From positions 1 to 51,007 of the forward strand of contig NZ_JAGHKQ010000020.1 of the NCBI RefSeq assembly GCF_017742235.1: DNA of 51,007 nt. The letters run 5' to 3'. The notes beneath the pieces are model-generated. The model saw only the letters and a list, made by a program, of their open reading frames with translations. It did not search any database and had not been told where the DNA came from. The translations under genes and the position numbers were made by a program. The stretch is from Bacillus sp. 165 (GTDB taxonomy: Bacteria > Bacillota > Bacilli > Bacillales > Bacillaceae_G). This document shows positions 1-6,913 of the stretch, piece by piece. Positions within the stretch are counted from its first letter, which is position 1; each line of letters starts with the position of its first letter.

Positions 1-156
1 CGGGTATAAGTTCTTGCGAGGGAATCTGATTGGATTGCCTTCGCAAGCAAACATGAGCAATTTATAGAGATTTTGAGAATAGGTGTGATTTTAGCAAGCA
101 AGTGTCCAAATTTAGGGGGTTAACCCGAACTCTCTTGAAGAAAAGGAGGATAGCAA

Positions 157-837
157 ATGAAACTATTGATTATTGAAGATGATAAAAACCTTTCAGAAAC
201 AATCCGTGAGACAACTGAAGACTTGTTCGAAACAGAGCAGGCCTTCGACGGTGAAGAAGGCCTTTTTTTAGCCGAGCAAAATATATTTGATGTCATCATA
301 TTAGACATTATGATGCCTGGAATGAATGGCTATGAGGTTTTAAAAGAATTGCGGAAAATCAATATTGAAACTCCTGTCATTATGCTGACAGCCAAAGATG
401 GGATTGATGATAAAATTCAGGGATTCAAGGTCGGAGCTGATGATTATATGGTGAAGCCTTTCCATCGTGAGGAACTGCTTTTGCGACTGGAAGCATTGGT
501 AAGAAGAGCAGGGGGTAATCTTAAAGAAAACATACTTTCCTTCAAAGAATTGAAGCTTAATTTAAAAAATAAGACCGCTGAGGTACATGGTGAATCCGTA
601 AAGTTAAATGGCAAGCAGTTTGACCTGCTTGAGTATTTGATAAACAATAAAAATACCATCTTAACGAAAGAGCAGATTTTTGACCGAATCTGGGGATTTG
701 AGTCCGATACTTCGACGACTGTCGTGGAAGTTTATGCAAGTAACTTACGAAAAAGCCTAAAGAAGTATGGCTATGACAACTATATCAAGACATTCCGGGG
801 TCTAGGCTATATGCTGTCGGAAGAAAGTGAAAGCTAA
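157..837 (+). CDS. OmpR-family response regulator, CiaR-like
   Basis: Transcriptional regulator of a two-component system, 226 residues. The N-terminal receiver domain shows the acidic pair E7-D8-D9, the phospho-acceptor D50 in LDIMMPG and the VKPF lysine motif near residue 100. The C-terminal half is a winged-helix DNA-binding domain ending in RGLGYML. The AAGGAGG-type ribosome site at 143-149 fits the ATG at 157. The stop codon overlaps the start of the kinase gene by one base (TAATG), so the pair is co-translated. From memory the sequence resembles CiaR of streptococci (for example DRIWGF-SDT-VVEVY); that is family similarity, not proof of the same regulon. The 156 bases before it hold no gene that I can support, only a short palindrome GGGTTAACCC near 117-126. 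Confidence 0.93.
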   Translation: MKLLIIEDDKNLSETIRETTEDLFETEQAFDGEEGLFLAEQNIFDVIILDIMMPGMNGYEVLKELRKINIETPVIMLTAKDGIDDKIQGFKVGADDYMVKPFHREELLLRLEALVRRAGGNLKENILSFKELKLNLKNKTAEVHGESVKLNGKQFDLLEYLINNKNTILTKEQIFDRIWGFESDTSTTVVEVYASNLRKSLKKYGYDNYIKTFRGLGYMLSEESES

Positions 838-2123
838 TGTTTAAAAGAAAGATTTTTCGGCATCAGCAGCTGAAGTTCATGATTCTTAATCTCCTAGCGT
901 TTACCTTCATTTTTACGATTTTTGGCGTTATTATTTTCAATCAAGTCCAAAGTACATTATTTTCGAAAACAGATACGGAACTGTTGTCGTTTAGAGAGAA
1001 TATGGCTGACCACCCAGAGGGGGATATAAAGTCGCCACTGCCACAGAAACCTTCAGGTCCCCTAAACGAACGACAGAACAATCCAAATCCCCGTATAATG
1101 ATAGTCCATTGGAATAAAGACGGCCAAATCTTGAATAAAGATGAAATTGGGACAGTGTTCTATGAAAACTATCTGCAGGATTACAAACTCGATAAAACAA
1201 ACATTGACAAAATTACGATGACGGTAATCGATGGTTTGTATAATTTCAGATATATTCTTTATAAAGATACAAATGAAAATGATAATATTGCCTATAAGCA
1301 ACTCCTTATTAACGTCGACGCAGAACAGACGATCCTTAATAATTTTGGCAAACTCATTATCATTTGTTCTGCGATTTTCATCGTTCTATCGATTTCCGCA
1401 AGTTATATTTTGTCCAAAAAAATGATGCAGCCAATTATCCAATCATGGAATAAGCAAACAGAATTCGTTGAAAATGCTTCACACGAACTGAGGACTCCAT
1501 TGACCATCATTCAGAACAAACTAGAGCTTCTTCTTACAGCACCGCAGGAGAAAATAGCGAGTAAATTTGAAAATATTGCACTCAGCTTGGCAGAAACACG
1601 ACGGCTGTCTAAGCTTACATCCGATTTGCTCACATTGGCTAGAGCAGATTCTGCGGAAACACAGGTGGTAAAGCAGCCCTTCCAAGTCGATTCCTTTATC
1701 CAAAATATCTGCATTCCTTATCAGGAAATTGCAGAATCTCAAGATAAGTACTTTTGTCTAAATTTAAATTGTGATATTCAAATGGAGGCAGATGAAGTTC
1801 GAATTCATCAACTTCTGGTTATTTTGCTGGATAATGCCCTCAAGTACACAGGTGAACACGACAGCATTGGTGTAAAGACATATTTAGAGGATCAAAAAGT
1901 TGTTCTAGAGGTAAGTGATACGGGAATAGGTATTAAAGAAGAAAATAGGAAGCAAATTTTTGACCGGTTTTACCGTGAAGATAAAGCGCGTACACGTGAA
2001 TCGGGCGGAGTTGGTTTGGGATTATCTATTGCCCAGTGGATTGTTGAACAGCATAACGGCACAATAAAAGCCCTTCCAAACCAACCTAAAGGAACCATCT
2101 TTAAAGTTAAGCTGCCAAAGTAG
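837..2123 (+). CDS. sensor histidine kinase, CiaH-like
   Basis: Membrane sensor kinase of 428 residues, partner of the response regulator that it overlaps by one base. One membrane segment lies near residues 15-37 and a second near 175-195, with an extracytoplasmic loop between them. The HisKA motif ASHELRTP places the phospho-accepting histidine at H216. The ATPase domain shows the N box (LLDNALKYT), G1 (DTGIGI), the F box (IFDRFYRED) and G2 (GVGLGLSIA). No HAMP or PAS domain is obvious, as in CiaH-type kinases. The signal sensed cannot be read from the sequence. An intrinsic terminator follows directly, so the operon is only these two genes. Confidence 0.93.
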   Translation: MFKRKIFRHQQLKFMILNLLAFTFIFTIFGVIIFNQVQSTLFSKTDTELLSFRENMADHPEGDIKSPLPQKPSGPLNERQNNPNPRIMIVHWNKDGQILNKDEIGTVFYENYLQDYKLDKTNIDKITMTVIDGLYNFRYILYKDTNENDNIAYKQLLINVDAEQTILNNFGKLIIICSAIFIVLSISASYILSKKMMQPIIQSWNKQTEFVENASHELRTPLTIIQNKLELLLTAPQEKIASKFENIALSLAETRRLSKLTSDLLTLARADSAETQVVKQPFQVDSFIQNICIPYQEIAESQDKYFCLNLNCDIQMEADEVRIHQLLVILLDNALKYTGEHDSIGVKTYLEDQKVVLEVSDTGIGIKEENRKQIFDRFYREDKARTRESGGVGLGLSIAQWIVEQHNGTIKALPNQPKGTIFKVKLPK

Positions 2124-2124
2124 G

Positions 2125-2151
2125 AGATCACTCAAAGTGATCTTCTTTTTT
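2125..2151 (+). terminator. Rho-independent terminator of the two-component operon
   Basis: Seven-base-pair stem (AGATCAC / GTGATCT) with a five-base loop, followed by a T-rich run (TCTTTTTT), starting two bases after the kinase stop codon. Confidence 0.85.
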
Positions 2152-2259
2152 ATGTAGATCAGAAGAGGAACTGCACCAATCTTAAAATACCTATTCTTTT
2201 GTAAAGTTTATTTTTCGTAATGTCAATCATAGAACAATACACAGAGGAGACTAATGGAT

Positions 2260-2367
2260 ATGAAAGCAATGAACTTGAATGATGGGAGCTTTATCAATAA
2301 TAGTTCTTCCATCGAAGGAGTAAAATCAGTGATTGTGTTAAGCTATGATGGTAATTTTACAGCTTAA
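2260..2367 (+). CDS. small hypothetical peptide, 35 residues
   Basis: Unrecognised small ORF. A GAGGAG ribosome site at 2244-2249 is well spaced from the ATG at 2260; an in-frame ATG at 2254 sits too close. The product begins MKAMNLNDGSFINN and ends SYDGNFTA, is polar, and has no Cys, no signal peptide and no membrane segment. It lies between two hairpins and just outside a copy of the rlmH end. It may be a real small protein or the 5' remnant of a longer gene cut by the rearrangement at 2470. No function can be assigned. Confidence 0.4.
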   Translation: MKAMNLNDGSFINNSSSIEGVKSVIVLSYDGNFTA

Positions 2368-2407
2368 TCAATTTAATCCCCGCTAGTCATAATATACAAT
2401 CTTAAAA

Positions 2408-2449
2408 GGACTGAATCAAAAAGCATTTACGTGCTTTCTGATTCAGTCC
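2408..2449. terminator. strong hairpin, probably bidirectional terminator
   Basis: An 11-bp perfect stem (GGACTGAATCA / TGATTCAGTCC) with an inner AAAGCA/TGCTTT stem. It is followed by CTTATTT on the plus strand and TTTTAAG on the minus strand. It ends 21 bases before the rlmH-end copy at 2470. Confidence 0.65.
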
Positions 2450-2469
2450 CTTATTTATGATTGAGTTCG

Positions 2470-2491
2470 ATTTACTTATGATACGGTTCTC
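2470..2491 (-). repeat. rlmH 3'-end direct repeat, outermost att-like site
   Basis: The 22 bases here are identical to 12662-12683, the 3' end of rlmH with its stop codon. Read on the minus strand they give codons for E-P-Y-H-K-stop, preceded by R where RlmH has G. No rlmH reading frame precedes them. In staphylococci the rlmH (orfX) end with core TATCATAA is the SCC attachment site, and the same core is present here. It is interpreted as the left boundary of an inserted unit; that role is inferred from the repeat pattern. Confidence 0.75.
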
Positions 2492-2626
2492 TATCACCCA
2501 TTTAAAGCAACATTTGCTTGATTTCTATGGCGCTGCCTCACGTTTCAAACTAAATTAAATACTTCAAATATAAATAACTGAAGATTACGATAGAAAATTA
2601 AGATAAATCAATAAATTATATTACAC

Positions 2627-2655
2627 TTGACAAAACAATAAATACTATATGATAA
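2627..2655 (+). promoter_or_regulatory. sigma-A-like promoter of ahpCF
   Basis: Perfect -35 TTGACA at 2627-2632. The -10 is TATGAT at 2648-2653 (15-base spacer) or TGATAA at 2650-2655 (17-base spacer). The PerR box lies immediately downstream, consistent with repression over the start of transcription. Confidence 0.6.
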
Positions 2656-2666
2656 TTAATTTCTAA

Positions 2667-2681
2667 TTAGAATTATTATAA
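2667..2681 (+). promoter_or_regulatory. PerR box upstream of ahpC
   Basis: TTAGAATTATTATAA matches the Bacillus Per box consensus TTATAATNATTATAA at every defined position but one (T to G at position 4). It lies about 85 bases before ahpC and just after the promoter. PerR is the metal-dependent peroxide sensor that represses ahpCF in Bacillus, so induction by hydrogen peroxide is expected. Confidence 0.8.
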
Positions 2682-2763
2682 TTTAGTTTGTGTTAATTAA
2701 ATATAGGATATTTCCTAAAAAACTCTATTAAACATAATCAAACTATTTAGGAGGAAATTTATC

Positions 2764-3327
2764 ATGTCATTAATTGGAAAAGAAGTAAAACCTTTTACAG
2801 CAAAAGCTTTTCATAACGGAGATTTCATTACTGTTAGCGAAGAAAATTTTAAAGGCAAATGGAGTGTAGTATGTTTTTATCCAGCAGATTTTACATTTGT
2901 ATGCCCTACTGAATTAGAAGATCTACAAAATCAATATGCAGCTCTGAAAGAACTTGGTGTAGAAGTGTACTCTGTTTCCACAGATACACACTTTACTCAT
3001 AAAGCATGGCATGATAGCTCAGAAACGATTGGCAAGATTGAGTATATTATGATTGGTGATCCTTCACAAAAAGTTTCTCGTAACTTTAACGTATTAAATG
3101 AAGAAGAAGGACTTGCTGATCGCGGCACTTTCATCATCGATCCAGACGGTTTCATTCAAGCTGTTGAAATTAATGCAGACGGTATTGGTCGTGATGCAAG
3201 CACTCTTGTAAACAAAATTAAAGCGGCACAGTATGTTCGCAACAATCCAGGAGAAGTTTGCCCAGCTAAGTGGCAAGAAGGTGCTGCAACACTTAAACCT
3301 AGCCTTGATCTTGTAGGAAAAATTTAA
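2764..3327 (+). CDS. ahpC: alkyl hydroperoxide reductase subunit C (peroxiredoxin)
   Basis: Typical 2-Cys peroxiredoxin of 187 residues, the usual AhpC length. It reduces hydrogen peroxide and organic hydroperoxides in the cytoplasm and is recycled by AhpF. The peroxidatic Cys is C47 in FVCPTE and the resolving Cys is C166 in EVCPAKW. An AGGAGG site at 2749-2754 supports the ATG. It is followed after 12 bases by ahpF, so the two form an operon. A PerR box and sigma-A promoter precede it. The pair sits inside a segment bounded by rlmH-end repeats, which is not where I would expect it in Bacillus. Confidence 0.98.
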   Translation: MSLIGKEVKPFTAKAFHNGDFITVSEENFKGKWSVVCFYPADFTFVCPTELEDLQNQYAALKELGVEVYSVSTDTHFTHKAWHDSSETIGKIEYIMIGDPSQKVSRNFNVLNEEEGLADRGTFIIDPDGFIQAVEINADGIGRDASTLVNKIKAAQYVRNNPGEVCPAKWQEGAATLKPSLDLVGKI

Positions 3328-3339
3328 GGAGTACATTCC

Positions 3340-4869
3340 ATGTTATTAGATACGGATATAAAAGCACAATTAGCCCAATATCTTCAGCTTATGGAAGGGG
3401 ATGTTCTACTCAAAGTAAGCGTAGGATCTGATCAGATATCTCGTGATTTACTGGTGTTGGTAGACGAACTAGCCACCATGTCATCCAATATTAAGCTAGA
3501 GAAAACACAATTACAGCGAACACCAAGCTTTAGTGTGAATCGTATCAGCGAAGACACTGGATTAACATTTGCTGGTATTCCTCTAGGACACGAATTTACT
3601 TCATTAGTATTGGCTTTACTACAAGTTAGTGGGAGAGCCCCAAAGGTGGATCAAAAGATAATTGATCAAATTAAACGAATAGAGGGTAGCTACCACTTTG
3701 AATCTTACATTAGTCTTAGCTGCCATAACTGTCCTGATGTTGTACAGGCCCTGAACTTAATGAGCGTTCTCAACCCAGGCATTACGCATACAATGATTGA
3801 CGGTGCAGCTTTCAAAGAGGAAGTAGAAAATAAAGGCATCATGGCAGTACCAACTGTTTTTCTAAATGGAGAATCCTTTGGTAGTGGTCGCATGACACTT
3901 GAAGAAATCCTTGCCAAAATGGGGAATGGACCGGATGTATCAGAGCTTGCAGATAAGGACCCTTACGATGTACTTGTGGTTGGCGGCGGACCAGCTGGAG
4001 CAAGTGCAGCAATCTATGCAGCACGAAAAGGAATTCGTACAGGCATTATAGCTGAACGCTTTGGCGGTCAAGTTATGGATACCATAGGCATCGAGAACTT
4101 TATAAGTATGAAATATACTGAAGGTCCAAAGCTTGTAGCAAGCCTTGAAGAACATGTTAAAGAAAATGGCATTGATGTAATGAATTTACAGCGCGCCAAG
4201 CGTTTAGAAAAGAAGGATCTTGTTGAAATTGAACTCGAAAATGGAGCGATTCTAAAGAGTAAAACCGTAATCCTTTCAACAGGTGCTCGTTGGCGTAATA
4301 TTGGTGTCCCAGGTGAAGCAGAATTTAAGAATAAAGGTGTAGCATATTGCCCTCATTGTGATGGCCCATTATTTACAGGAAAACATGTAGCAGTAATTGG
4401 AGGCGGTAATTCTGGTATTGAGGCTGCTATTGATCTAGCAGGTATCGTAAAGCATGTAACAGTGCTTGAGTTTATGTCAGAGCTAAAAGCTGATGCTGTA
4501 CTACAAAGTCGCCTGTATAGCCTGCCAAATGTAACAGTCTTGAAGAACGTTCAAACAAAAGAAATTACTGGTACTGATAAAGTAAATGGCATTTCTTATA
4601 TTGACCGTGACACAGAACTAACGCATCACATTGAACTCGAAGGTGTATTTGTTCAAATTGGTCTTGTACCAAATACCGATTGGTTAGATGGCACACTTGA
4701 ACGTACTCGTTTTGGCGAGATCATTGTAGATAAACATGGTGCTACAAGCATACCTGGGGTGTTTGCTGCAGGAGATTGTACAGATAGTGCATATAAACAA
4801 ATTATTATATCTATGGGATCAGGTGCTACAGCAGCATTAGGTGCATTCGATTATCTCATCCGAAATTAA
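3340..4869 (+). CDS. ahpF: alkyl hydroperoxide reductase subunit F
   Basis: FAD- and NADH-dependent disulfide reductase that passes electrons to AhpC, 509 residues, full family length. The N-terminal tandem thioredoxin-fold domain carries C128-H-N-C131, which hands electrons to AhpC. A Rossmann FAD motif (GGGPAG) is near residue 215. The thioredoxin-reductase-type redox centre is C337-P-H-C340, followed by the NADH motif GGGNSG. The AAGGAG ribosome site overlaps the end of ahpC. The gene ends shortly before a strong palindromic terminator and needs no promoter of its own. Confidence 0.98.
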   Translation: MLLDTDIKAQLAQYLQLMEGDVLLKVSVGSDQISRDLLVLVDELATMSSNIKLEKTQLQRTPSFSVNRISEDTGLTFAGIPLGHEFTSLVLALLQVSGRAPKVDQKIIDQIKRIEGSYHFESYISLSCHNCPDVVQALNLMSVLNPGITHTMIDGAAFKEEVENKGIMAVPTVFLNGESFGSGRMTLEEILAKMGNGPDVSELADKDPYDVLVVGGGPAGASAAIYAARKGIRTGIIAERFGGQVMDTIGIENFISMKYTEGPKLVASLEEHVKENGIDVMNLQRAKRLEKKDLVEIELENGAILKSKTVILSTGARWRNIGVPGEAEFKNKGVAYCPHCDGPLFTGKHVAVIGGGNSGIEAAIDLAGIVKHVTVLEFMSELKADAVLQSRLYSLPNVTVLKNVQTKEITGTDKVNGISYIDRDTELTHHIELEGVFVQIGLVPNTDWLDGTLERTRFGEIIVDKHGATSIPGVFAAGDCTDSAYKQIIISMGSGATAALGAFDYLIRN

Positions 4870-4981
4870 TATAAAAATAAGACCTGTACGATTGAGCACT
4901 ACAATTTAAGTGTAGATTTGAGCCACTATTTTGGACAACATTTAGTTAAGTTCAAAACAAACTAGTTTTTTAAAATATACT

Positions 4982-5012
4982 AGAACCCTAGGCTAGCCTA
5001 GGGTTCTCTTTT
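4982..5012 (+). terminator. terminator of ahpCF
   Basis: A 26-base perfect palindrome at 4982-5007 (11-bp arms AGAACCCTAGG / CCTAGGGTTCT with CTAG between), followed by CTTTTC. It could also stop transcription of the converging dehydrogenase gene. Confidence 0.8.
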
Positions 5013-5069
5013 CAATAATAAGTAATTAATATTAAAATCTCGGTCTCATCTTAAGGGTATACTCTCGTT

Positions 5070-6086
5070 TTATTTATTCATGTCAATGACTATTCGCCCG
5101 TTGATCTTACCTTCCAACATTTGATCATATATCTCATTGATTTCTTCTAATTTTCGAGTTTCAATGATGCATTTCACTTTTCCTTCTGATGCAAATTGCA
5201 AGGTTTCTTGTAAGTCTTTTCGAGTGCCAACAATGGACCCGACTACCTTTGTTCCATTTAACACTGTATCAAAAATCGGAACGTCCATTGATTCTGGAGG
5301 TAGTCCAACCATGACGCAAGTGCCGCCCCGGCGTATAGCACGATAAGCTTGGTCAAATGCCTTTTTTGCTACCGCTGTACAAACAACGCCGTGTACACCA
5401 CCAATTTCTCTATGAATCCATTCTGCCGCATCTTCTTGTAACGCATTTACTACTTTGTCAGCTCCAAGTTGTTTTGCAAGTTCCATCTTTTCATCAGACG
5501 TGTCAATGGCCACTACATTCATACCCATTGCTTTCGCGTACTGCACACCAAGATGGCCTAATCCTCCAACACCAAAAATAGCTACCCATTCACCTGGTTT
5601 TACGCACGATACTTTTAATGCTTTATACGTAGTCACACCTGCACAAAATAGAGGGGCTGCCTCGATAAAGTCTAGATTTTCTGGAATTTTCACCACATAA
5701 TCAGCAGCCGCAATTGCATATTCTGCATAACTACCATCCACAGAATAGCCTGCATTTTCTTGGTCCAAACAAAGAGTTTCTCGTCCTGTAAGACAATATT
5801 CGCAGTGCCCGCAAGCCGAGTATAGCCACGGAATTCCTACTCGGTCTCCTGCTTGTAAATGTGTAACTCCCTCGCCTACTTCTTCTACAATCCCAACACC
5901 TTCATGTCCAGGTATAAGAGGGAGTTTGGGTTTAACTGGCCAATCACCATGAGCAGCATGCAAGTCTGTATGACAAACTCCACAAGCTTGTATATGTACT
6001 AATATTTCTTTTGGACCTGGCTTTGGCTTCGGGATATCTTGCACTTCTAGCTTTTCTTTAAATTGTTTCACTATAGCTGCTTTCAT
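5070..6086 (-). CDS. adhP: zinc-dependent alcohol dehydrogenase
   Basis: NAD-dependent medium-chain alcohol dehydrogenase, 338 residues, interconverting primary alcohols and aldehydes. Catalytic zinc ligands are in GVCHTDLH and PGHEGVG. The structural zinc site is the CGHCEYC...C cysteine cluster around residues 90-110, and the NAD-binding motif is [10 protein letters not shown] take the ATG at 6086 because a GGAG site at 6094-6097 is correctly spaced; an in-frame TTG two codons earlier is too close to it. It converges on ahpCF. The AdhP/AdhT subfamily is assigned from memory; the physiological substrate is not known. Confidence 0.93.
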   Translation of the reverse strand: MKAAIVKQFKEKLEVQDIPKPKPGPKEILVHIQACGVCHTDLHAAHGDWPVKPKLPLIPGHEGVGIVEEVGEGVTHLQAGDRVGIPWLYSACGHCEYCLTGRETLCLDQENAGYSVDGSYAEYAIAAADYVVKIPENLDFIEAAPLFCAGVTTYKALKVSCVKPGEWVAIFGVGGLGHLGVQYAKAMGMNVVAIDTSDEKMELAKQLGADKVVNALQEDAAEWIHREIGGVHGVVCTAVAKKAFDQAYRAIRRGGTCVMVGLPPESMDVPIFDTVLNGTKVVGSIVGTRKDLQETLQFASEGKVKCIIETRKLEEINEIYDQMLEGKINGRIVIDMNK

Positions 6087-6349
6087 TTTCAAACTCCTTT
6101 ATTCTTTGATAATAAAATGCTACTCCTGATTAGGTAGTATAAACATAGACAGACTTTAATATGTAATATGTTCGAGCCTGTTTTATTTTCTATTACCTTC
6201 AGATTTTGTTTGGAAATTCAAATTGAAAAAGCAATTGGTCTAAGTAAAACATCAGAAATCAACATACGCACTAATTCTTCGTTTTAGAATTGTACCCGTT
6301 TTGTTAATGAAGCTATTATTGCCATACCAAATTGATAGCAGCATAAATG

Positions 6350-6386
6350 AAAACAGTGCCACCATATTCTGGACTGGCACTGTTTT
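6350..6386. terminator. hairpin with T-rich tails, likely bidirectional terminator
   Basis: A perfect 12-bp stem (AAAACAGTGCCA / TGGCACTGTTTT) with a 13-base loop, followed by ATTTCTC on the plus strand. It ends 19 bases before the middle rlmH-end copy, much like the hairpin at 2408-2449 before its copy. Confidence 0.6.
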
Positions 6387-6404
6387 ATTTCTCTAGAAAA
6401 ATTC

Positions 6405-6428
6405 CATTTATTTATGATAAGGTTCACC
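6405..6428 (-). repeat. rlmH 3'-end direct repeat, middle att-like site
   Basis: It matches 21 of 24 bases at 12661-12684. All three differences fall at third codon positions, so the minus strand still reads G-E-P-Y-H-K-stop exactly, although no rlmH frame precedes it. This is what one expects from the rlmH end of another strain or species carried on an SCC-like element. It separates the ahpCF/adhP unit from the lanthipeptide unit. Confidence 0.75.
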
Positions 6429-6609
6429 TCATCTATTATACTGGCAGTTTCTATTCTCCCCTGATTCTTCATATGGATTTTTTTTAATGTAGCTAAAGAA
6501 CTAAAGGTCATAAAAAATTATTTTGGGGACGTTATAAATTTGTATTCATTTTATAAAGAGAATCATATGAATAAAAAGTACCATAAAATCCTGAAAAATT
6601 TATGCAGGA

Positions 6610-6638
6610 TTGAATAGCTGGCCAGCTTTCAATATAAG
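6610..6638 (+). promoter_or_regulatory. candidate sigma-A promoter of lanA
   Basis: TTGAAT at 6610-6615, a 17-base spacer, and TATAAG at 6633-6638, about 60 bases before the lanA start. Assigned by consensus only; no operator is recognised. Confidence 0.4.
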
Positions 6639-6697
6639 AATTTTCATAATATAAAAACTGAAAATTCAAACAATAAATAGAGAGGGGATAGAGGTTT

Positions 6698-6844
6698 ATG
6701 GAGGAAATTAAATTAGAAATGGTAGTAGATTCATTGAGTGATGAGGAATTGGCAGAAATTGCAGGTGGCGCCAGACCAGGTCCTGGATGGATCAAAACTG
6801 TAACATTAGACTGTCCTGCAGCTACTTTTTGGTGCTGTGGTTAA
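6698..6844 (+). CDS. lanA: class II lanthipeptide precursor (bovicin HJ50-like)
   Basis: A 48-residue precursor peptide. The leader is acidic (DSLSDEELAEIAGG) and ends in a double glycine, the cleavage site for LanT-type C39 peptidases. The predicted 24-residue core starts ARPGPGWIKTVTLDCP and ends FWCCG. It has three Thr (core 10, 12, 19), three Cys (core 15, 22, 23) and no Ser. The GWIKTVTLDCP stretch closely parallels GWIKTLTKDCP of bovicin HJ50, where the first Thr and the Cys form the lipid-II-binding ring. By analogy T10-C15 would be the first ring, with T12 and T19 closing on C22/C23. A GGGGATAGAGG ribosome site supports the ATG. lanM and lanT follow. Antibacterial activity is inferred from the family. 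Confidence 0.92.
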   Translation: MEEIKLEMVVDSLSDEELAEIAGGARPGPGWIKTVTLDCPAATFWCCG

Positions 6845-6878
6845 TTTCTTACGTTTCTAAAATAGGGGCTTTTAGTTA

Positions 6879-6912
6879 AAAAATAGGCAGGGGTATACAC
6901 CTGCCTATTTTT
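6879..6912 (+). terminator. attenuating terminator between lanA and lanM
   Basis: A perfect 13-bp stem (AAAAATAGGCAGG / CCTGCCTATTTTT) with an 8-base loop, its 3' arm ending in the U run. It should make lanA mRNA much more abundant than lanM/lanT mRNA, as is common where one enzyme modifies many precursor copies. Confidence 0.8.
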
Positions 6913-6913
6913 A

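Larger units (their letters stand above)
2124..2763. other. 640-base intergenic region between the kinase gene and ahpC
   Basis: This gap holds, in order: the kinase terminator, a 35-codon orphan ORF (2260-2367), a long hairpin (2408-2449), a copy of the rlmH 3' end (2470-2491), and the ahpC promoter with its PerR box (2627-2681). Nothing else coding is visible; the stretch 2492-2620 is plain AT-rich sequence. Confidence 0.8.
6087..6697. other. 611-base intergenic region between adhP and lanA
   Basis: Divergent spacer with no supportable gene. It contains a 12-bp hairpin (6350-6386), a diverged copy of the rlmH 3' end (6405-6428), and a candidate lanA promoter (6610-6638). A minor inverted repeat around AATCCTG...CAGGATT lies near 6585-6611. 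Confidence 0.75.

Noticed and set aside
1..156. Partial upstream gene or CiaR operator
   Set aside because: No open frame or repeat motif could be supported; only a short palindrome and a weak inverted repeat.
157..2123. Two-component system as the dedicated lanthipeptide regulator
   Set aside because: It is over 4 kb away, beyond two att-like repeats, and resembles CiaRH rather than LanRK; nothing in the sequence links it to lanA.
6532..6795. 87-codon frame antisense to lanA
   Set aside because: It is opposite a well-supported lanthipeptide precursor and has no ribosome site or family resemblance.
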